From contig NZ_WHUV01000005.1 of assembly GCF_009380155.1 (NCBI RefSeq), positions 1 through 64,000 of the forward strand: a DNA stretch of 64,000 nt, written 5' to 3'. Shown one piece after another: positions 1 through 8,052 of this stretch; the first letter of the stretch is position 1, and every line of letters starts with the position of its first letter. Position numbers and translations under genes: made by a program. This DNA comes from Pseudomonas piscis. GTDB lineage: Bacteria > Pseudomonadota > Gammaproteobacteria > Pseudomonadales > Pseudomonadaceae. The notes beneath the pieces are model-generated. The model ran no database searches, was not told where the DNA came from, and saw nothing but the letters and a program-made list of their open reading frames with translations.

Positions 1-96
1 TACATCCGCTTTTACAATCACCGTCGCCGCCACTCGACGTTGGGCTATCTCAGCCCGATGGAGTTTGAGCGGCGCTATGCGAGCAGTAACTCTTAA
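1..96 (+). mobile_element. IS3-family transposase (OrfB), C-terminal end only
   Basis: The frame open from base 1 encodes about 31 residues ending in a TAA at 94-96. It contains the FYNHRRRHSTLGYLSP motif that closes the DDE integrase domain of IS3-family transposases. The rest of the gene lies left of the window, so completeness cannot be judged. The sequence just after the stop (about 102-125, TGTCCACC...GACAGACCA) is where the right terminal inverted repeat would be expected, but the left end is not visible for comparison. The IS copy marks the accessory character of the left end of the window. Confidence 0.75.
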
Positions 97-731
97 CTAC
101 CTGTCCACCAGCTCCGGGACAGACCAGGGGCATGGTTACCGCGACCACTAAAAAGGCCCACATCCCCTAGACGAGCAGGCCAGTCCCACCTCGGCTGGCT
201 TTCGCCTAATCAACCCTTGTTCGCAATAACCCTCTTTGCCAAGGTTGATCAACAGGGACATCTCTTCCAACGGAACTCAACTGCTCCGTTTGTGCGTGGT
301 GGGTGTTTCACCAAACCTTGAAGTCCTTTCCAGGGTTTCTTCAAGCGCTCGAACTAGTACATTTGTGCTAGTTGACTCCCCCCCTCCTACGGGGATCATA
401 GTCCCGACTAGTGCTGCCATTCTGAGATTCCAGTCAATCGGACATTCCGACTAGTCGCGCAGTATCACAAGGGACGTTTGGCTGGGTAGTTTAACGCTCG
501 AAGTTGATGACAATCGATGAAATATGTTATTTACTTCTTGATTGTAACGAAGCTAATTTGCTTCTTAATTTAATCGCCAGACGCTACGAGCATGGCAGCA
601 TATGCTGGCCAGCAAATATCACTGACTCTAGATACTCAGTTGAGAAATTCTATTTTTTAGCGTGCTTGTTTGGCTTGATTGATTTAATGTAAATGGATAA
701 CAAATTCATGTTCAAGGAGGCACGACACAGC
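97..731. other. gene-poor stretch after the IS end
   Basis: Apart from the probable IS terminus near 102-125, I see no supported gene here. Open frames at 236-454 and 504-692 have no recognisable domain and no convincing ribosome site. Base composition drops toward AT-rich from about 490 onward, matching the next two genes. Confidence 0.5.
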
Positions 732-1304
732 ATGCCAGAGTTTTTGAAGTTAAATAAATACGTCATACCAATTACTTTACTACTTGCTGCCTCCACTTCA
801 GCGATAGCTGACAAAGCGAACCCCATTGGCGATTGGTGGCGTGTCTATAGCATAGGCACGGGCAAAAACAACATAGTGTTTGTCGCTGATCTCACGTCCA
901 TGACGCCACGGAGTCAAGCGGCGGATGGGCTTCAGTCAGTAGATGTAAACCAAGTCTTCGCTGACCCATCCAAGCCATTGGCGGATGTCTATTCAGTTGA
1001 AGTCCAGTGCTCCAAGCACAGAGCCCGCTTTCTTAAAGGAACATCAATAGAACGAACGAGCTACGCACGCCGGGATTTAAAAGTCTCCAATGAGTGGCAT
1101 ACGTTGGATGACGAGGCGCTTTTATATACATTTGCCTTTGTATGTAATCCCCAAGATCGAGTCTTCAACGGCATGTTGTCACTGGGTAAATTTGATCAGA
1201 TGAAAATGCTCGGGATCATCACGGAGGTACAAGCACCGCCGAAGAGCCCAATGGAAGAGCTGGATGAAATGTTAAACAACAAAAACCCTGAAAAGTCCAG
1301 GTAA
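732..1304 (+). CDS. secreted hypothetical protein, possibly surface-adhesin-E-like
   Basis: This 190-residue protein has a signal peptide: MPEFLKLNKY followed by the hydrophobic stretch VIPITLLLAASTSAIA, with likely cleavage before DKANPIGDWW. I chose ATG 732 because an AAGGAGG ribosome site lies at 714-720; an in-frame ATG at 693 abuts an upstream stop and lacks such a site. The mature part begins with a tryptophan-rich strand (WWRVYSIG...VFVADLTS) and holds two cysteines (VQC, FVC) that could form a disulfide. This resembles the small periplasmic 'surface-adhesin E' type, but I offer that only as a weak similarity. It is ten bases upstream of a lipoprotein gene and probably co-transcribed with it. 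Codon use is more AT-rich than in the chromosomal genes to the right, suggesting acquisition. Confidence 0.6.
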   Translation: MPEFLKLNKYVIPITLLLAASTSAIADKANPIGDWWRVYSIGTGKNNIVFVADLTSMTPRSQAADGLQSVDVNQVFADPSKPLADVYSVEVQCSKHRARFLKGTSIERTSYARRDLKVSNEWHTLDDEALLYTFAFVCNPQDRVFNGMLSLGKFDQMKMLGIITEVQAPPKSPMEELDEMLNNKNPEKSR

Positions 1305-1314
1305 GGTAAACTCC

Positions 1315-1752
1315 ATGATATATCAATGGATTAAAACGTTTTCTTTAATGCTAGCAGTGTCAGGAATAATGGTAAGCAGCGGCTGTTCCTTAATTGCTCA
1401 AAGTCGTTGGGAAGGTCGCGATGCCCAAGAGGCGCTGAATCTGTTTGGCAGGCCCGATACGATGAAAGCAACTCAAGATCCTGATGCAGGTACACTTGTC
1501 GTAATGACGTGGTACAAATCCTCTCAGTGGTCGACAACTGAGGCAGCCGGAACATCCATGACACACGGCAGTAATGGTTTGACCCATACCGAGTATTACG
1601 AGAACGTCGCTCATAGCTCCGAATGCAAAATTGAAGCAACGGTGAACAAAGCAAAAAAAATAGTGCTTTTCAAAATTCAGAATGGAGAAGTATTTCATGG
1701 CAAGTGCCAAAATATTCCTTATGTTCCCGGTTATATCCCCCCAGGCTTTTAG
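1315..1752 (+). CDS. small lipoprotein of unknown function
   Basis: This 145-residue protein starts MIYQWIKTFSLMLAVSGIMV and has a lipobox (VSSGC), so it should be lipidated at Cys24 or thereabouts and placed in the cell envelope. The segment WEGRDAQEALNLFGRPD is like the substrate-recognition-type repeat of small SmpA/OmlA-like lipoproteins, in which a 'G.P' follows a helix; this is a loose resemblance. A serine/threonine- and glycine-rich middle (TEAAGTSMTHGSNGLTHTEYYEN) and a proline-rich C-terminus follow. The gene lies directly after the secreted protein at 732-1304 with ten bases between, so both envelope proteins probably form one operon. No specific function can be named. Confidence 0.6.
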   Translation: MIYQWIKTFSLMLAVSGIMVSSGCSLIAQSRWEGRDAQEALNLFGRPDTMKATQDPDAGTLVVMTWYKSSQWSTTEAAGTSMTHGSNGLTHTEYYENVAHSSECKIEATVNKAKKIVLFKIQNGEVFHGKCQNIPYVPGYIPPGF

Positions 1753-2160
1753 CATCTTCTATAAGTGCTGAAGGGATAACTGATGAGGGGATTCGCGGCA
1801 GTTATTTTTTCGAAACAGTCCCTCAGACCGCCTAGTATTGCACCCTCGGATTTTTTCCTAATCCTAATAATGGTCTGAAGGGACGCTCCAAAGTTTTGCC
1901 TGGTCTGTCCTGGGCGGCCGGTTTCGGCCAATTGCCTATAACGGTCTGTAACGGCTTCATTTCGCCCTAAATTGGCCCTAAATTGGCCCTAAACATTCCC
2001 ACGATTTGCAGTTGTGTAACTCACGGAGTCAATCAACACCTGAGTGACCCTGAGCGGCACAAGCCGACCCATTACAATCGGCCACGGCAGGCAGCTTTCG
2101 GCCAGAAGATTATGCTTGAAGTAGAAAAATAATTAGCCATCGATTTCCTTCTCCTGGGTT
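1753..2160. other. intergenic region without a gene
   Basis: No supported gene is present in these 408 bases between a plus-strand lipoprotein gene and a convergent minus-strand gene. The region holds a short tandem repeat (1964-1993). Near 2085-2106 it carries a GGCAGGCAGCTTTCGGCCA-type sequence of a degenerate family that recurs in other non-coding parts of this element. Confidence 0.6.
1964..1993. repeat. 11-bp tandem repeat, 2.7 copies
   Basis: The unit GCCCTAAATTG occurs at 1964-1974 and 1975-1985, with a partial third copy at 1986-1993. It is too short to be a CRISPR or a known iteron array, and no replication gene is adjacent. Its role is unknown. Confidence 0.8.
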
Positions 2161-2685
2161 CTAGCGCTCCTTCGCTGCGTGCTCGTAAATGAATGTTCCA
2201 CCAATAGGCCCGCCTGCGCAGTTGTTGAAGTCTGTACGATAGGTGATAGGGAAAATCTGTGTATTAGACCCAAGCGCCTTTAGCAGCCTGATCTCTTCCT
2301 TCTGGTTTAAGTCGCACAACATGGGATGTCGGCTGAACGTGAAGGCTGCACCTGCGTGGAAAACTTCCAGGCAAAATGCATCCTCATTCATCACTGAGCC
2401 CTTCAGGAGCTTCCCATCTGCAGTCTCAATTGTTGCTCGGATGTAAATCCGCATCCTTGGCGGAAACGGGTTCGACTCCAGCAACGTGTAAACACAATGC
2501 TCGTCACCTGGTGAGTTGATTTCAAACAAAGCAAGCACCTGCTCGCGATCCAACCCCCAGCGAACTACATCGTCGATTTCGTCGAAGTCATAGTGCTCTG
2601 ACCAAACGGGAAAGAAATCGAACTCCGCTTCCCTCAACTGACTACGCGGCAGAACGCGGAACACCTTCGATTTTCCTGTAATCAT
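2161..2685 (-). CDS. hypothetical protein
   Basis: This 174-residue soluble protein has no signal peptide and no domain I recognise. I chose the start at 2685 (MITGKSKVFRVLPRSQLREAEFD) because a G-rich GGGGG ribosome site lies about six bases upstream; a longer frame starting at 2715 is possible. The sequence is acidic in its first third (FDFFPVWSEHYDFDEIDD) and ends NNCAGGPIGGTFIYEHAAKER. It is on the same strand as the next unknown gene (2780-3106), and the two may be a pair carried as cargo. It could be an immunity or accessory protein of the element, but nothing in the sequence proves that. Confidence 0.45.
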   Translation of the reverse strand: MITGKSKVFRVLPRSQLREAEFDFFPVWSEHYDFDEIDDVVRWGLDREQVLALFEINSPGDEHCVYTLLESNPFPPRMRIYIRATIETADGKLLKGSVMNEDAFCLEVFHAGAAFTFSRHPMLCDLNQKEEIRLLKALGSNTQIFPITYRTDFNNCAGGPIGGTFIYEHAAKER

Positions 2686-2779
2686 CAATGCCCCCATCAA
2701 TAAAATAGTGTGCAAATCAATTTCTAGTCCAACTTCTGCATCCGGCCAGAAGCGGACGCTTTGTTTTCCCTTCAGCCAT

Positions 2780-3106
2780 CTAGAGAACTAAGAAAACTTT
2801 GCTACCACGAGGTATATCCACTTTTCGTATGCCAAGTTGCAAAGAAAACGGTGCGTGCATCAATGGAGCAGTCTTTTTAAGTAGCAAGATATCTATGATG
2901 CATGTGACCATCCGTCCACCTGAAGGCGTTTCGATGACAAGCCCTGCTCCCCGGGCTATCGGATATTGGAAATCAACGGGTATGCCTGGGGCAATTACGC
3001 AGCACTGGTTCTGCAAATCAAATGCTTCTTCAACCACACAGATCAAGTGCATGAGCGCGCCTATTTGGGATGGATAGATGAGAACGCCACCGTGGCATTC
3101 TAGCAT
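2780..3106 (-). CDS. hypothetical small beta-rich protein
   Basis: This 108-residue protein reads MLECHGGVLIYPSQIGALMHL... and ends IRKVDIPRGSKVFLVL. The second half (FQYPIARGAGLVIETPSGGRM...FSLQLGIRKVDIPRGSKVF) has the rhythm of a small beta-barrel like domain 2 of translation GTPases: alternating strands, glycine turns and a final D-x-P-R-G-x-x-V. No GTPase domain accompanies it, so a translational role is not implied. It lies upstream of the other minus-strand unknown gene, 94 bases from that gene's chosen start. The function is unknown. Confidence 0.4.
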   Translation of the reverse strand: MLECHGGVLIYPSQIGALMHLICVVEEAFDLQNQCCVIAPGIPVDFQYPIARGAGLVIETPSGGRMVTCIIDILLLKKTAPLMHAPFSLQLGIRKVDIPRGSKVFLVL

Positions 3107-3110
3107 CCAC

Positions 3111-3150
3111 TTTTGGCCGATTCTGTTGAAAAAATCGGATTTTCAGATCG
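3111..3150. other. possible remnant of an insertion-sequence end
   Basis: The stretch TTTTGGCCGATTCTGTTGAA and the TCGG that follows resemble the outer ends of common Pseudomonas insertion sequences, which carry a 'TTTTTCAACAGAATC'-like terminus. No transposase is attached, so this is at most a solo end or scar. Confidence 0.2.
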
Positions 3151-3290
3151 CCTAAACGTAGGCACGGCCATCAGCGGAGAATCTGCTCACCACGTTGGGT
3201 GACTTCTCGGCCCTTCGTTGACCTTTACTGCTCTGTTATTGGGTTAGTTTGAGGTTTTTTGCTTAGTGCAGGCGCACCTACCAGCCACAA

Positions 3291-3435
3291 TCACTTTGCT
3301 GAAATTCCTTTGACGTAGTCCTGGCATGCCCGCAAAGCGATCAATCCTTGGTCACCGTCCCCGGCGATAGCGACAATTCGTTGAGCAGCCGCGGGGTCAA
3401 GTTCGGCTCGCGCTGCTCCATGAACCACGCCGCAG
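3291..3435 (-). pseudogene. C-terminal fragment of an unknown gene, 5' end lost
   Basis: The minus strand between about 3435 and 3291 encodes a natural-looking C-terminal tail (GVVHGAARAELDPAAAQRIV...LRACQDYVKGISAK) with a stop at 3291-3293. Its reading frame runs into the start of the plus-strand fragment at 3436, where the protein sequence stops making sense. There is no ribosome site or credible start in the joined region. I interpret it as the tail end of a gene truncated by the same event that beheaded its divergent neighbour. The family is not recognised. Confidence 0.3.
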
Positions 3436-3771
3436 GTGCCGGCGGTGGCTGGCAACCCAGACGTCTGGGTCAAGATCGCAGAACAGAACCTGAACTACCT
3501 GCAGAACGCCCTAACGAGCGTGATCGGGTTCGTGGTCAGCGATGTGCGCTTCGAGAACGAAGCGGACTTCATCCGCCGTCGTGGCGGCGTGGTGGTCCAC
3601 ATCTGGCGGACAGAAGCTCCAGCAGTGAACCCGCACATCAGCGAAGCCGGCGTTGAGCTAAAGCCCGGCGATTTGCTGTTGACCAACACAGAGTCGATCT
3701 CGCACCTCAAGGTCAAGGTCGACCAGTTGCTGGAATGCATCCGCAACCGTCCCCAGCGCACAGCTGCCTGA
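3436..3771 (+). pseudogene. deoxynucleotide monophosphate kinase-like, C-terminal fragment
   Basis: The frame encodes NPDVWVKIAEQNLNYL...VVSDVRFENEADFIRRRGGVVVHIWR, which matches the central and C-terminal part of phage-type dNMP kinases. The 'SDVRFENEAD' block is a hallmark of that family. The N-terminal P-loop (GxxGxGK) region is absent: the frame is stopped by a TGA at 3421-3423, just upstream of a GTG at 3436. A functional kinase is therefore not encoded. In phages this enzyme phosphorylates deoxynucleoside monophosphates for DNA synthesis. Its presence next to a prophage-style integrase block indicates that this part of the element derives from a phage. The family call is from motif memory, not an alignment. 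Confidence 0.5.
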
Positions 3772-3781
3772 GACCACCGCC

Positions 3782-4132
3782 ATGAAGACCAAGCAACTCC
3801 ACGCCTTCACCCACACCGACGGCACCCTCACCCTGATCCCGATCGTCCTGGGGAACCTAGACGTCATGACCCTGAGGCCACAGACCAGTGGCGAACCCGC
3901 CGCGGCTGGCGACGAACTGGCAGCAGTAACCCGCCGCGTTAACAGCGTACTCGCACCTGGGCTAATGGCCTTTGTCACCCCCACCAACACTCCCGACGTG
4001 TGGGGCGCAGTGGTGGCCGATTCACACGGCCATATCTGCGCCACCGCCCGCAGCGCTGATGCCCAGGGGCTGGCCGATCTGATCCGCGCCAAGCTGCGGC
4101 CCCTGGCGGGGTCCGGGGAGGCCAGTCCATGA
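3782..4132 (+). CDS. hypothetical phage-associated protein
   Basis: This is a 116-residue protein starting MKTKQLHAFTHTDGTLTLIP. It has no signal peptide, membrane segment or motif I can name. It begins ten bases after the kinase fragment and overlaps the next gene by four bases (ATGA), so it belongs to the small gene block leading to the integrase. Such short unknown genes are usual at the integrase end of Pseudomonas prophages. The function is unknown. Confidence 0.55.
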   Translation: MKTKQLHAFTHTDGTLTLIPIVLGNLDVMTLRPQTSGEPAAAGDELAAVTRRVNSVLAPGLMAFVTPTNTPDVWGAVVADSHGHICATARSADAQGLADLIRAKLRPLAGSGEASP

Positions 4133-4371
4133 GCGAAACCCTCGACCAACTGCGGCGCCAGTTCACCACCCCGTGCCCAACCCTTGCGGCCGTGCGGCAG
4201 GAGTATTTCCCCCACATCCACACGGATAAGTACCTGCTGGCCGAGATCCGTAGGGGCCGCATCAAGTTGACGATCAAACGGATTCACCACTCCGTCCGGG
4301 CGCCCTGGGTGGTCTACCTGCACGACTTGGCCAGCTATCTCGACGACCAAGCAAGTAAGACAGCCGCTTGA
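4129..4371 (+). CDS. PrtN/pyocin-activator-family protein
   Basis: This 80-residue protein fits the pyocin activator PrtN family (PF11112). The core PTLAAVRQEYFPHIHTDKYLLAEIRRGRIKL...VYLHDLASYLDDQA follows the family pattern of a winged or helix-turn-helix DNA-binding fold ending in a V-x-L-x-D-L-A-x-x-L/I-D segment. PrtN in P. aeruginosa activates pyocin genes after DNA damage. Short prophage relatives like this one are common beside integrases, and their target genes are unknown. Here no pyocin structural gene is in view, so the likely role is control of this element's own genes (excision or the integrase block). It overlaps the preceding gene by four bases. Confidence 0.7.
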   Translation: MSETLDQLRRQFTTPCPTLAAVRQEYFPHIHTDKYLLAEIRRGRIKLTIKRIHHSVRAPWVVYLHDLASYLDDQASKTAA

Positions 4372-4476
4372 TTCAACCATAGCCCTCGCCGCCCAGGGAT
4401 AAACCAGCGCAACACCCGCCGCCGTCCTCTCACCACGTACACGCCCGGCGGCGGGTTCTACTGAGGAGCACAACAC

Positions 4477-4896
4477 ATGACCCACATACAGATCATTGCC
4501 CTGATCGGCCTGATACTCAACGTCGCCCTGCTCTACTGGGCCGGCTACCTGGTTGGCCGTAGCAATGGCCGAGAGGCAGGGATCGAGGAAGGCAAAGCCC
4601 TTGCTCAAGCGGACAATGCTAGAACCCTGCGCGAGCTGACAACCGCCCTCAAGTTCGTGCGAGCCGATAACCAAAGGCTGGTTCAACTGCACAAACACCT
4701 GCAGGACAGCCAAGCGCTCAAGCCAGCACACCGCCAGACGCTGCTGGCCATCGCGGATCTGCTGCGCATCGCCGCCGAGACATTCAGCGCCTTCAAGACC
4801 GGGGAAAAACTCGAAAGAGATTCGCGCTCGCTGCGCGATCAAGCCCTGACCATGGCCGCCCTACTGGAGCCAGCAGCACAGGAGGAAGCGGCATGA
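4477..4896 (+). CDS. single-pass membrane protein with coiled coil
   Basis: This 139-residue protein has an N-terminal membrane helix (IIALIGLILNVALLYWAGYLVG, about residues 5-26). A charged stretch and a predicted long helix follow (ADNARTLRELTTALKFVRADNQRLVQLHKHLQ and onward). This is the layout of small phage membrane or lysis-accessory proteins, but it has no diagnostic motif. It overlaps the next gene by four bases (ATGA). A good ribosome site (GAGGAG) lies about ten bases ahead of ATG 4477. The function is unknown; a phage-derived accessory protein is the best guess. Confidence 0.55.
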   Translation: MTHIQIIALIGLILNVALLYWAGYLVGRSNGREAGIEEGKALAQADNARTLRELTTALKFVRADNQRLVQLHKHLQDSQALKPAHRQTLLAIADLLRIAAETFSAFKTGEKLERDSRSLRDQALTMAALLEPAAQEEAA

Positions 4897-5234
4897 GCCA
4901 GCAGATCGAAGGACCAGCCCGCTATCAGAAACCGGAGGAAAGCGGCATGCCGCACGCTCAGCCCACCGCCCAAGCCATGACCGCTTTGCTCCGCAACGCC
5001 GCCAGCGTCGACGCGCAGAAAACAAAGAGCCTCTGCTGCGCAGCAGCAGGCATTACTGCTCTTGCCCGCAACACCACCGAGGTGCGTATACCCCACGAGA
5101 AGCTGCGCGGGGCTGCCACAACTGGAGCAATGCTGAACGCCCAGAGTGGGCCGCTCGCGCAGCCTGCTCAGGGGTATAAGCACCCGTCGACGATCAAGGG
5201 TTACCAGCCAGCGCTACAGGCTCAGGAGGCATAA
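4893..5234 (+). CDS. hypothetical phage-associated protein
   Basis: This 113-residue, alanine- and glutamine-rich protein is probably poorly structured. It contains a cysteine pair (LCCAAAG) but no recognisable domain. It overlaps the membrane-protein gene upstream and ends two bases before the DUF4224 gene, so it appears to be translated as part of the same operon. The evidence that it is a gene is mainly this tight packing. The function is unknown. Confidence 0.45.
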   Translation: MSQQIEGPARYQKPEESGMPHAQPTAQAMTALLRNAASVDAQKTKSLCCAAAGITALARNTTEVRIPHEKLRGAATTGAMLNAQSGPLAQPAQGYKHPSTIKGYQPALQAQEA

Positions 5235-5236
5235 CA

Positions 5237-5473
5237 ATGGAACTACAAAGCGAAACCCTGGCCGACGACGAGCTCGCAACCATCACGGGTTACCAGCTCC
5301 CGTCCAAACAGATCCAATGGCTGACCAACAACCATTGGGAGTTTGTTCTGACCGGTGCCCGACGCCCCATCGTAGGCCGGGTCTACGCCAGGATGAAATT
5401 AGCCGGCGTTAAACCCTCTGCAGCTAGTGCCGTGACTGAAGTCTGGTCGCTCAACCTTGCGAATGTGAGCTGA
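5237..5473 (+). CDS. DUF4224-family protein
   Basis: This 78-residue protein matches the DUF4224 pattern (PF13986): L-x-D-D-E-L-A-x-I-T-G-Y-x-x-P-S-x-Q-I-x-W-L near the N-terminus, followed by a short strand with R-P-I-V-G-R-V. Members of this family sit almost always directly upstream of tyrosine integrases in Pseudomonas and other proteobacterial prophages. They are suspected to be DNA-binding directionality or regulatory proteins. Here it is three bases from the integrase start. Its molecular role is not established. Confidence 0.7.
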   Translation: MELQSETLADDELATITGYQLPSKQIQWLTNNHWEFVLTGARRPIVGRVYARMKLAGVKPSAASAVTEVWSLNLANVS

Positions 5474-5476
5474 CCC

Positions 5477-6541
5477 GTGCGCAAGAGAACCACAGCCAAC
5501 CGCGACCTGCCGCCGCGCATGGTGCGCCGTATCAGAAAGGGCAAGAACGGCCAGATCTGGACGGCGTACTACTACGACGGCAGGGACACCGCCGGCAAAC
5601 GCAAGGAAATCCCCCTGGGCACCGACCTCGATCAAGCCAAGGTGGAATGGGCCAGGCTGGAACATAGAGCACCACCCAAGCCCAACCACCTGATGAGCTA
5701 CGTATTCGACCGGTACGAAAAGGAGATCATCCCCGGCAAATCAATCCGCACCCAATCGGACAACCGCAAGGAACTCAAGCAACTCAGGAGAGCCTTTGAA
5801 AACGCACCTATCGAATCGATCACCCCCCAGGTGATCGCCCAATACCGCGATGCCAGAACCGCCAAGGTCAGGGCCAATCGAGAAATCGCCCTGCTCTCCC
5901 ACGCGTTCACCATCGCCCGAGAGTGGGGCCTGACCGACAAAGCCAACCCGTGCTTCGGCGTTCGCCGCAACAAAGAAAAGCCCAGGGACTACTACGCCGG
6001 CGAGACCGTATGGAATGCGGTCTACGCCGAGGCAGTGCAGGAACTCAAGGACGCGATGGACCTGGCCTATTTGACCGGACAACGCCCCGCGGACGTGCTC
6101 AAGATCGCCGCCACCGACCTAAACAACGGGTTCTTACTGATAGGCCAGGGCAAGACCGAAAAGCGTTTACGCCTGCGCCTGGAGGAAGAAGGCGTGCAGT
6201 CTGGCTTGAGTGCTTTTATCGAGGATCTCCAAGAACGCAGGACCATCAACGGCATCAGGACGTCGACGCTGATCACCAACGCGTCGGGGCTACGAATGAG
6301 CCAGCAGATGCTGCGCAACCGCTGGGACGATGCGCGGGAGAAGGCTGCCATCAAAGCTGCGGTCGATGGTGATCCGGCACTGGCTGTCAGCATTCGGCAG
6401 TTTCAGTTCAAGGACATTCGACCGAAGGCGGCTAGTGAGATCGAGCTGACGCATGCTAGCCGGTTGCTGGGGCACTCAACCGAGGAGATGACGAAGAAGG
6501 TCTATAGGAGGGTTGGTGAAATTGTTAAACCTACGAAGTGA
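5477..6541 (+). CDS. tyrosine recombinase (lambda-type integrase)
   Basis: This 354-residue site-specific recombinase starts at GTG 5477, three bases after the DUF4224 gene. The N-terminus (RKRTTANRDLPPRMVRR...KEIPLGTD) resembles the arm-type DNA-binding domain of lambda-like integrases; a SAM-like core-binding domain covers about residues 70-170. The catalytic set is visible: Arg203 (TGQRPAD), Lys226 in the beta-hairpin, Lys312/Arg315 in box II (KDIRPKAAS, with Lys in place of the commoner His), His333 (LLGHST) and nucleophile Tyr343 (VYRRVG). All key residues are present, so the enzyme is probably active. It integrates or excises the surrounding element, most likely at the tRNA-Cys gene at 10,686-10,759. 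Unusually, about 4 kb of cargo separates it from that site. Confidence 0.9.
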   Translation: MRKRTTANRDLPPRMVRRIRKGKNGQIWTAYYYDGRDTAGKRKEIPLGTDLDQAKVEWARLEHRAPPKPNHLMSYVFDRYEKEIIPGKSIRTQSDNRKELKQLRRAFENAPIESITPQVIAQYRDARTAKVRANREIALLSHAFTIAREWGLTDKANPCFGVRRNKEKPRDYYAGETVWNAVYAEAVQELKDAMDLAYLTGQRPADVLKIAATDLNNGFLLIGQGKTEKRLRLRLEEEGVQSGLSAFIEDLQERRTINGIRTSTLITNASGLRMSQQMLRNRWDDAREKAAIKAAVDGDPALAVSIRQFQFKDIRPKAASEIELTHASRLLGHSTEEMTKKVYRRVGEIVKPTK

Positions 6542-6813
6542 ATCCCTGCTTCCAAAAATCATAATCGGCAGTTAACGGCCAATAGCTGCCATTCGTAGAC
6601 GGCCCCAAGCAGACTGTAGACATGCTACTCATGACTTCGTAATCTGCATACCATCCAATTTTTATCGTCTATTATCTGTTTGGAGTTTCACAGTAGCATC
6701 CAGTCCAGATAAGCAGTTATGAACAAGCAAAATTCTATGCAACAAAACCAGCACTTATAAAAATTATTTTTTAGCGATGATTTTCAATTGATCATCATTT
6801 AGGCTCTATATAA
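6542..6813. other. AT-rich gap after the integrase
   Basis: No gene is seen. A CGGCCAATAGCTGCC sequence at 6576-6590 is repeated almost exactly at 10,434-10,448, so the cargo block is bracketed by the same motif. The composition becomes clearly AT-rich from about 6620 and stays so through the next two genes. Confidence 0.6.
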
Positions 6814-8052
6814 ATGTACGAAAAAGAGAAATTAGATTCTCCTGCAAAAGAATTGACAATGGCCTTTATGCAGGATGTGATGAGCAATTATCTGGCCCCA
6901 CTATGGGGATATGTGCAAGAGAACCCGAGTCTCATAAAAACAGCTCCTGGCTTCCTGCTAAATCCTGAAGAAATTATTGTGTATATCGGTCGAACCCACA
7001 TCGCTGTAGAGTATGTCGGCCCAGAGGTTACTGAGAAGCTAAAAACCGACGGAGTGCTTAACCTTAAATGTCATGACTACTCGGCAAAAGAGTGCAACCT
7101 TTTCGAAAAAATCATAGGTTTCGAATATGATTCAACCTCAAGCAGTATACTTTCAATGCCCTTGCCGCCGTTCAGTGAAGACTTGGTGCTGCCGACAAAT
7201 AAAGGCTGGGACAAGCTTACAGAGTTGAAATGGAATTTTGCAGCTCAAAATAGCATTATGGGCTTTAATGTGCCAAGCCCAGCGCCTATGAAAGGGCAAT
7301 TTACTAGAGTCGTAAATGGAATGTTTTTTGATGCCGACGACTCTGGATTAAGAACCAGGCATATAAAATGGCTAGACTTCTTTCCAATTCATCTTGATAG
7401 CAGCGATGAAAAACTCGACCGTATTGGTTTTAATCTGTATGAGATTAAAAAATTTGTAGAACATGACGCACATTACTCTTATCCCACGCCTGATGACTAC
7501 AAATATATTCAGCTACCAAAGATCAATAGGTTTATCGAAGTGTGGGGCAACTTCAAAAGCACGGAGCCTGATATAACGACCCACTTATCGAAGGAAGAAA
7601 ACAAATTCATCCTAACCATGAAATTTGGAGCAAAAGATGTATTCCCCGAATTAACCTGTGAGTGGCAGAGCGAAAAAAGGAATAACATAAGGCCAGATTT
7701 TTTTGTTTTGCAGCCCAACGGCTATGCAGATATCGTCGAGTTCAAGCTTCCGCAAATTGATAAGGGCTTCATTGTTGGCGGCCAAAACAGAGAAACATTC
7801 TCTTCCTGGTTAAATTCTTATATTTCTCAGACCAGAGTATATGCTACTTATTTTGATGACCCGAACAACAGAAGATGGTTTGAAGAAAAGTATGGATTTA
7901 AAGTTCACAAACCTCGCAGATGGCTTGTCGTTGGCCGTAGAAGCGATTTTGAGTCTGATGTATGGCGGGAAATCATGTCAGATCATCGAGATTTGGAAAT
8001 AATTACATTTGACGATTTAATAGATGGAGTTGTGGTGCAATTCTATAAATGA
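6814..8052 (+). CDS. Shedu-like (SduA) nuclease, candidate anti-phage gene
   Basis: This 412-residue protein's C-terminal third carries the Shedu/DUF4263 (PF14082) nuclease signature. Asp295 (RPDFFVL) is followed by Glu309-x-Lys311 (VEFKLP) and Gln339 in a helix (YISQTRVYATYF), then the typical PRRWLVVGRR strand. That D-ExK-Q arrangement is the PD-(D/E)XK nuclease core. The N-terminal 270 residues form a large region I cannot assign; Shedu proteins vary widely there, and it probably senses the phage or regulates the nuclease. Shedu is a known single-gene defence system. The gene is low-GC, lacks a strong ribosome site at ATG 6814 (an alternative is ATG 6859), and lies in cargo between integrase and tRNA. 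Motif reading supports the family well; activity is inferred. Confidence 0.72.
   Translation: MYEKEKLDSPAKELTMAFMQDVMSNYLAPLWGYVQENPSLIKTAPGFLLNPEEIIVYIGRTHIAVEYVGPEVTEKLKTDGVLNLKCHDYSAKECNLFEKIIGFEYDSTSSSILSMPLPPFSEDLVLPTNKGWDKLTELKWNFAAQNSIMGFNVPSPAPMKGQFTRVVNGMFFDADDSGLRTRHIKWLDFFPIHLDSSDEKLDRIGFNLYEIKKFVEHDAHYSYPTPDDYKYIQLPKINRFIEVWGNFKSTEPDITTHLSKEENKFILTMKFGAKDVFPELTCEWQSEKRNNIRPDFFVLQPNGYADIVEFKLPQIDKGFIVGGQNRETFSSWLNSYISQTRVYATYFDDPNNRRWFEEKYGFKVHKPRRWLVVGRRSDFESDVWREIMSDHRDLEIITFDDLIDGVVVQFYK

Noticed and set aside
504..692. 62-codon AT-rich frame before the secreted protein gene
   Set aside because: No ribosome site or family; it ends exactly where a spurious upstream start of the next gene begins.
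1964..1993. Short tandem repeat considered as a CRISPR or replication iteron
   Set aside because: Units are 11 bp without spacers, fewer than three copies, and no cas or rep gene is near.
2468..2479. GGGTTCGACTCC, a tRNA T-loop-like sequence that could be an attachment remnant
   Set aside because: It sits inside a minus-strand coding region and no acceptor or anticodon stem can be formed around it.
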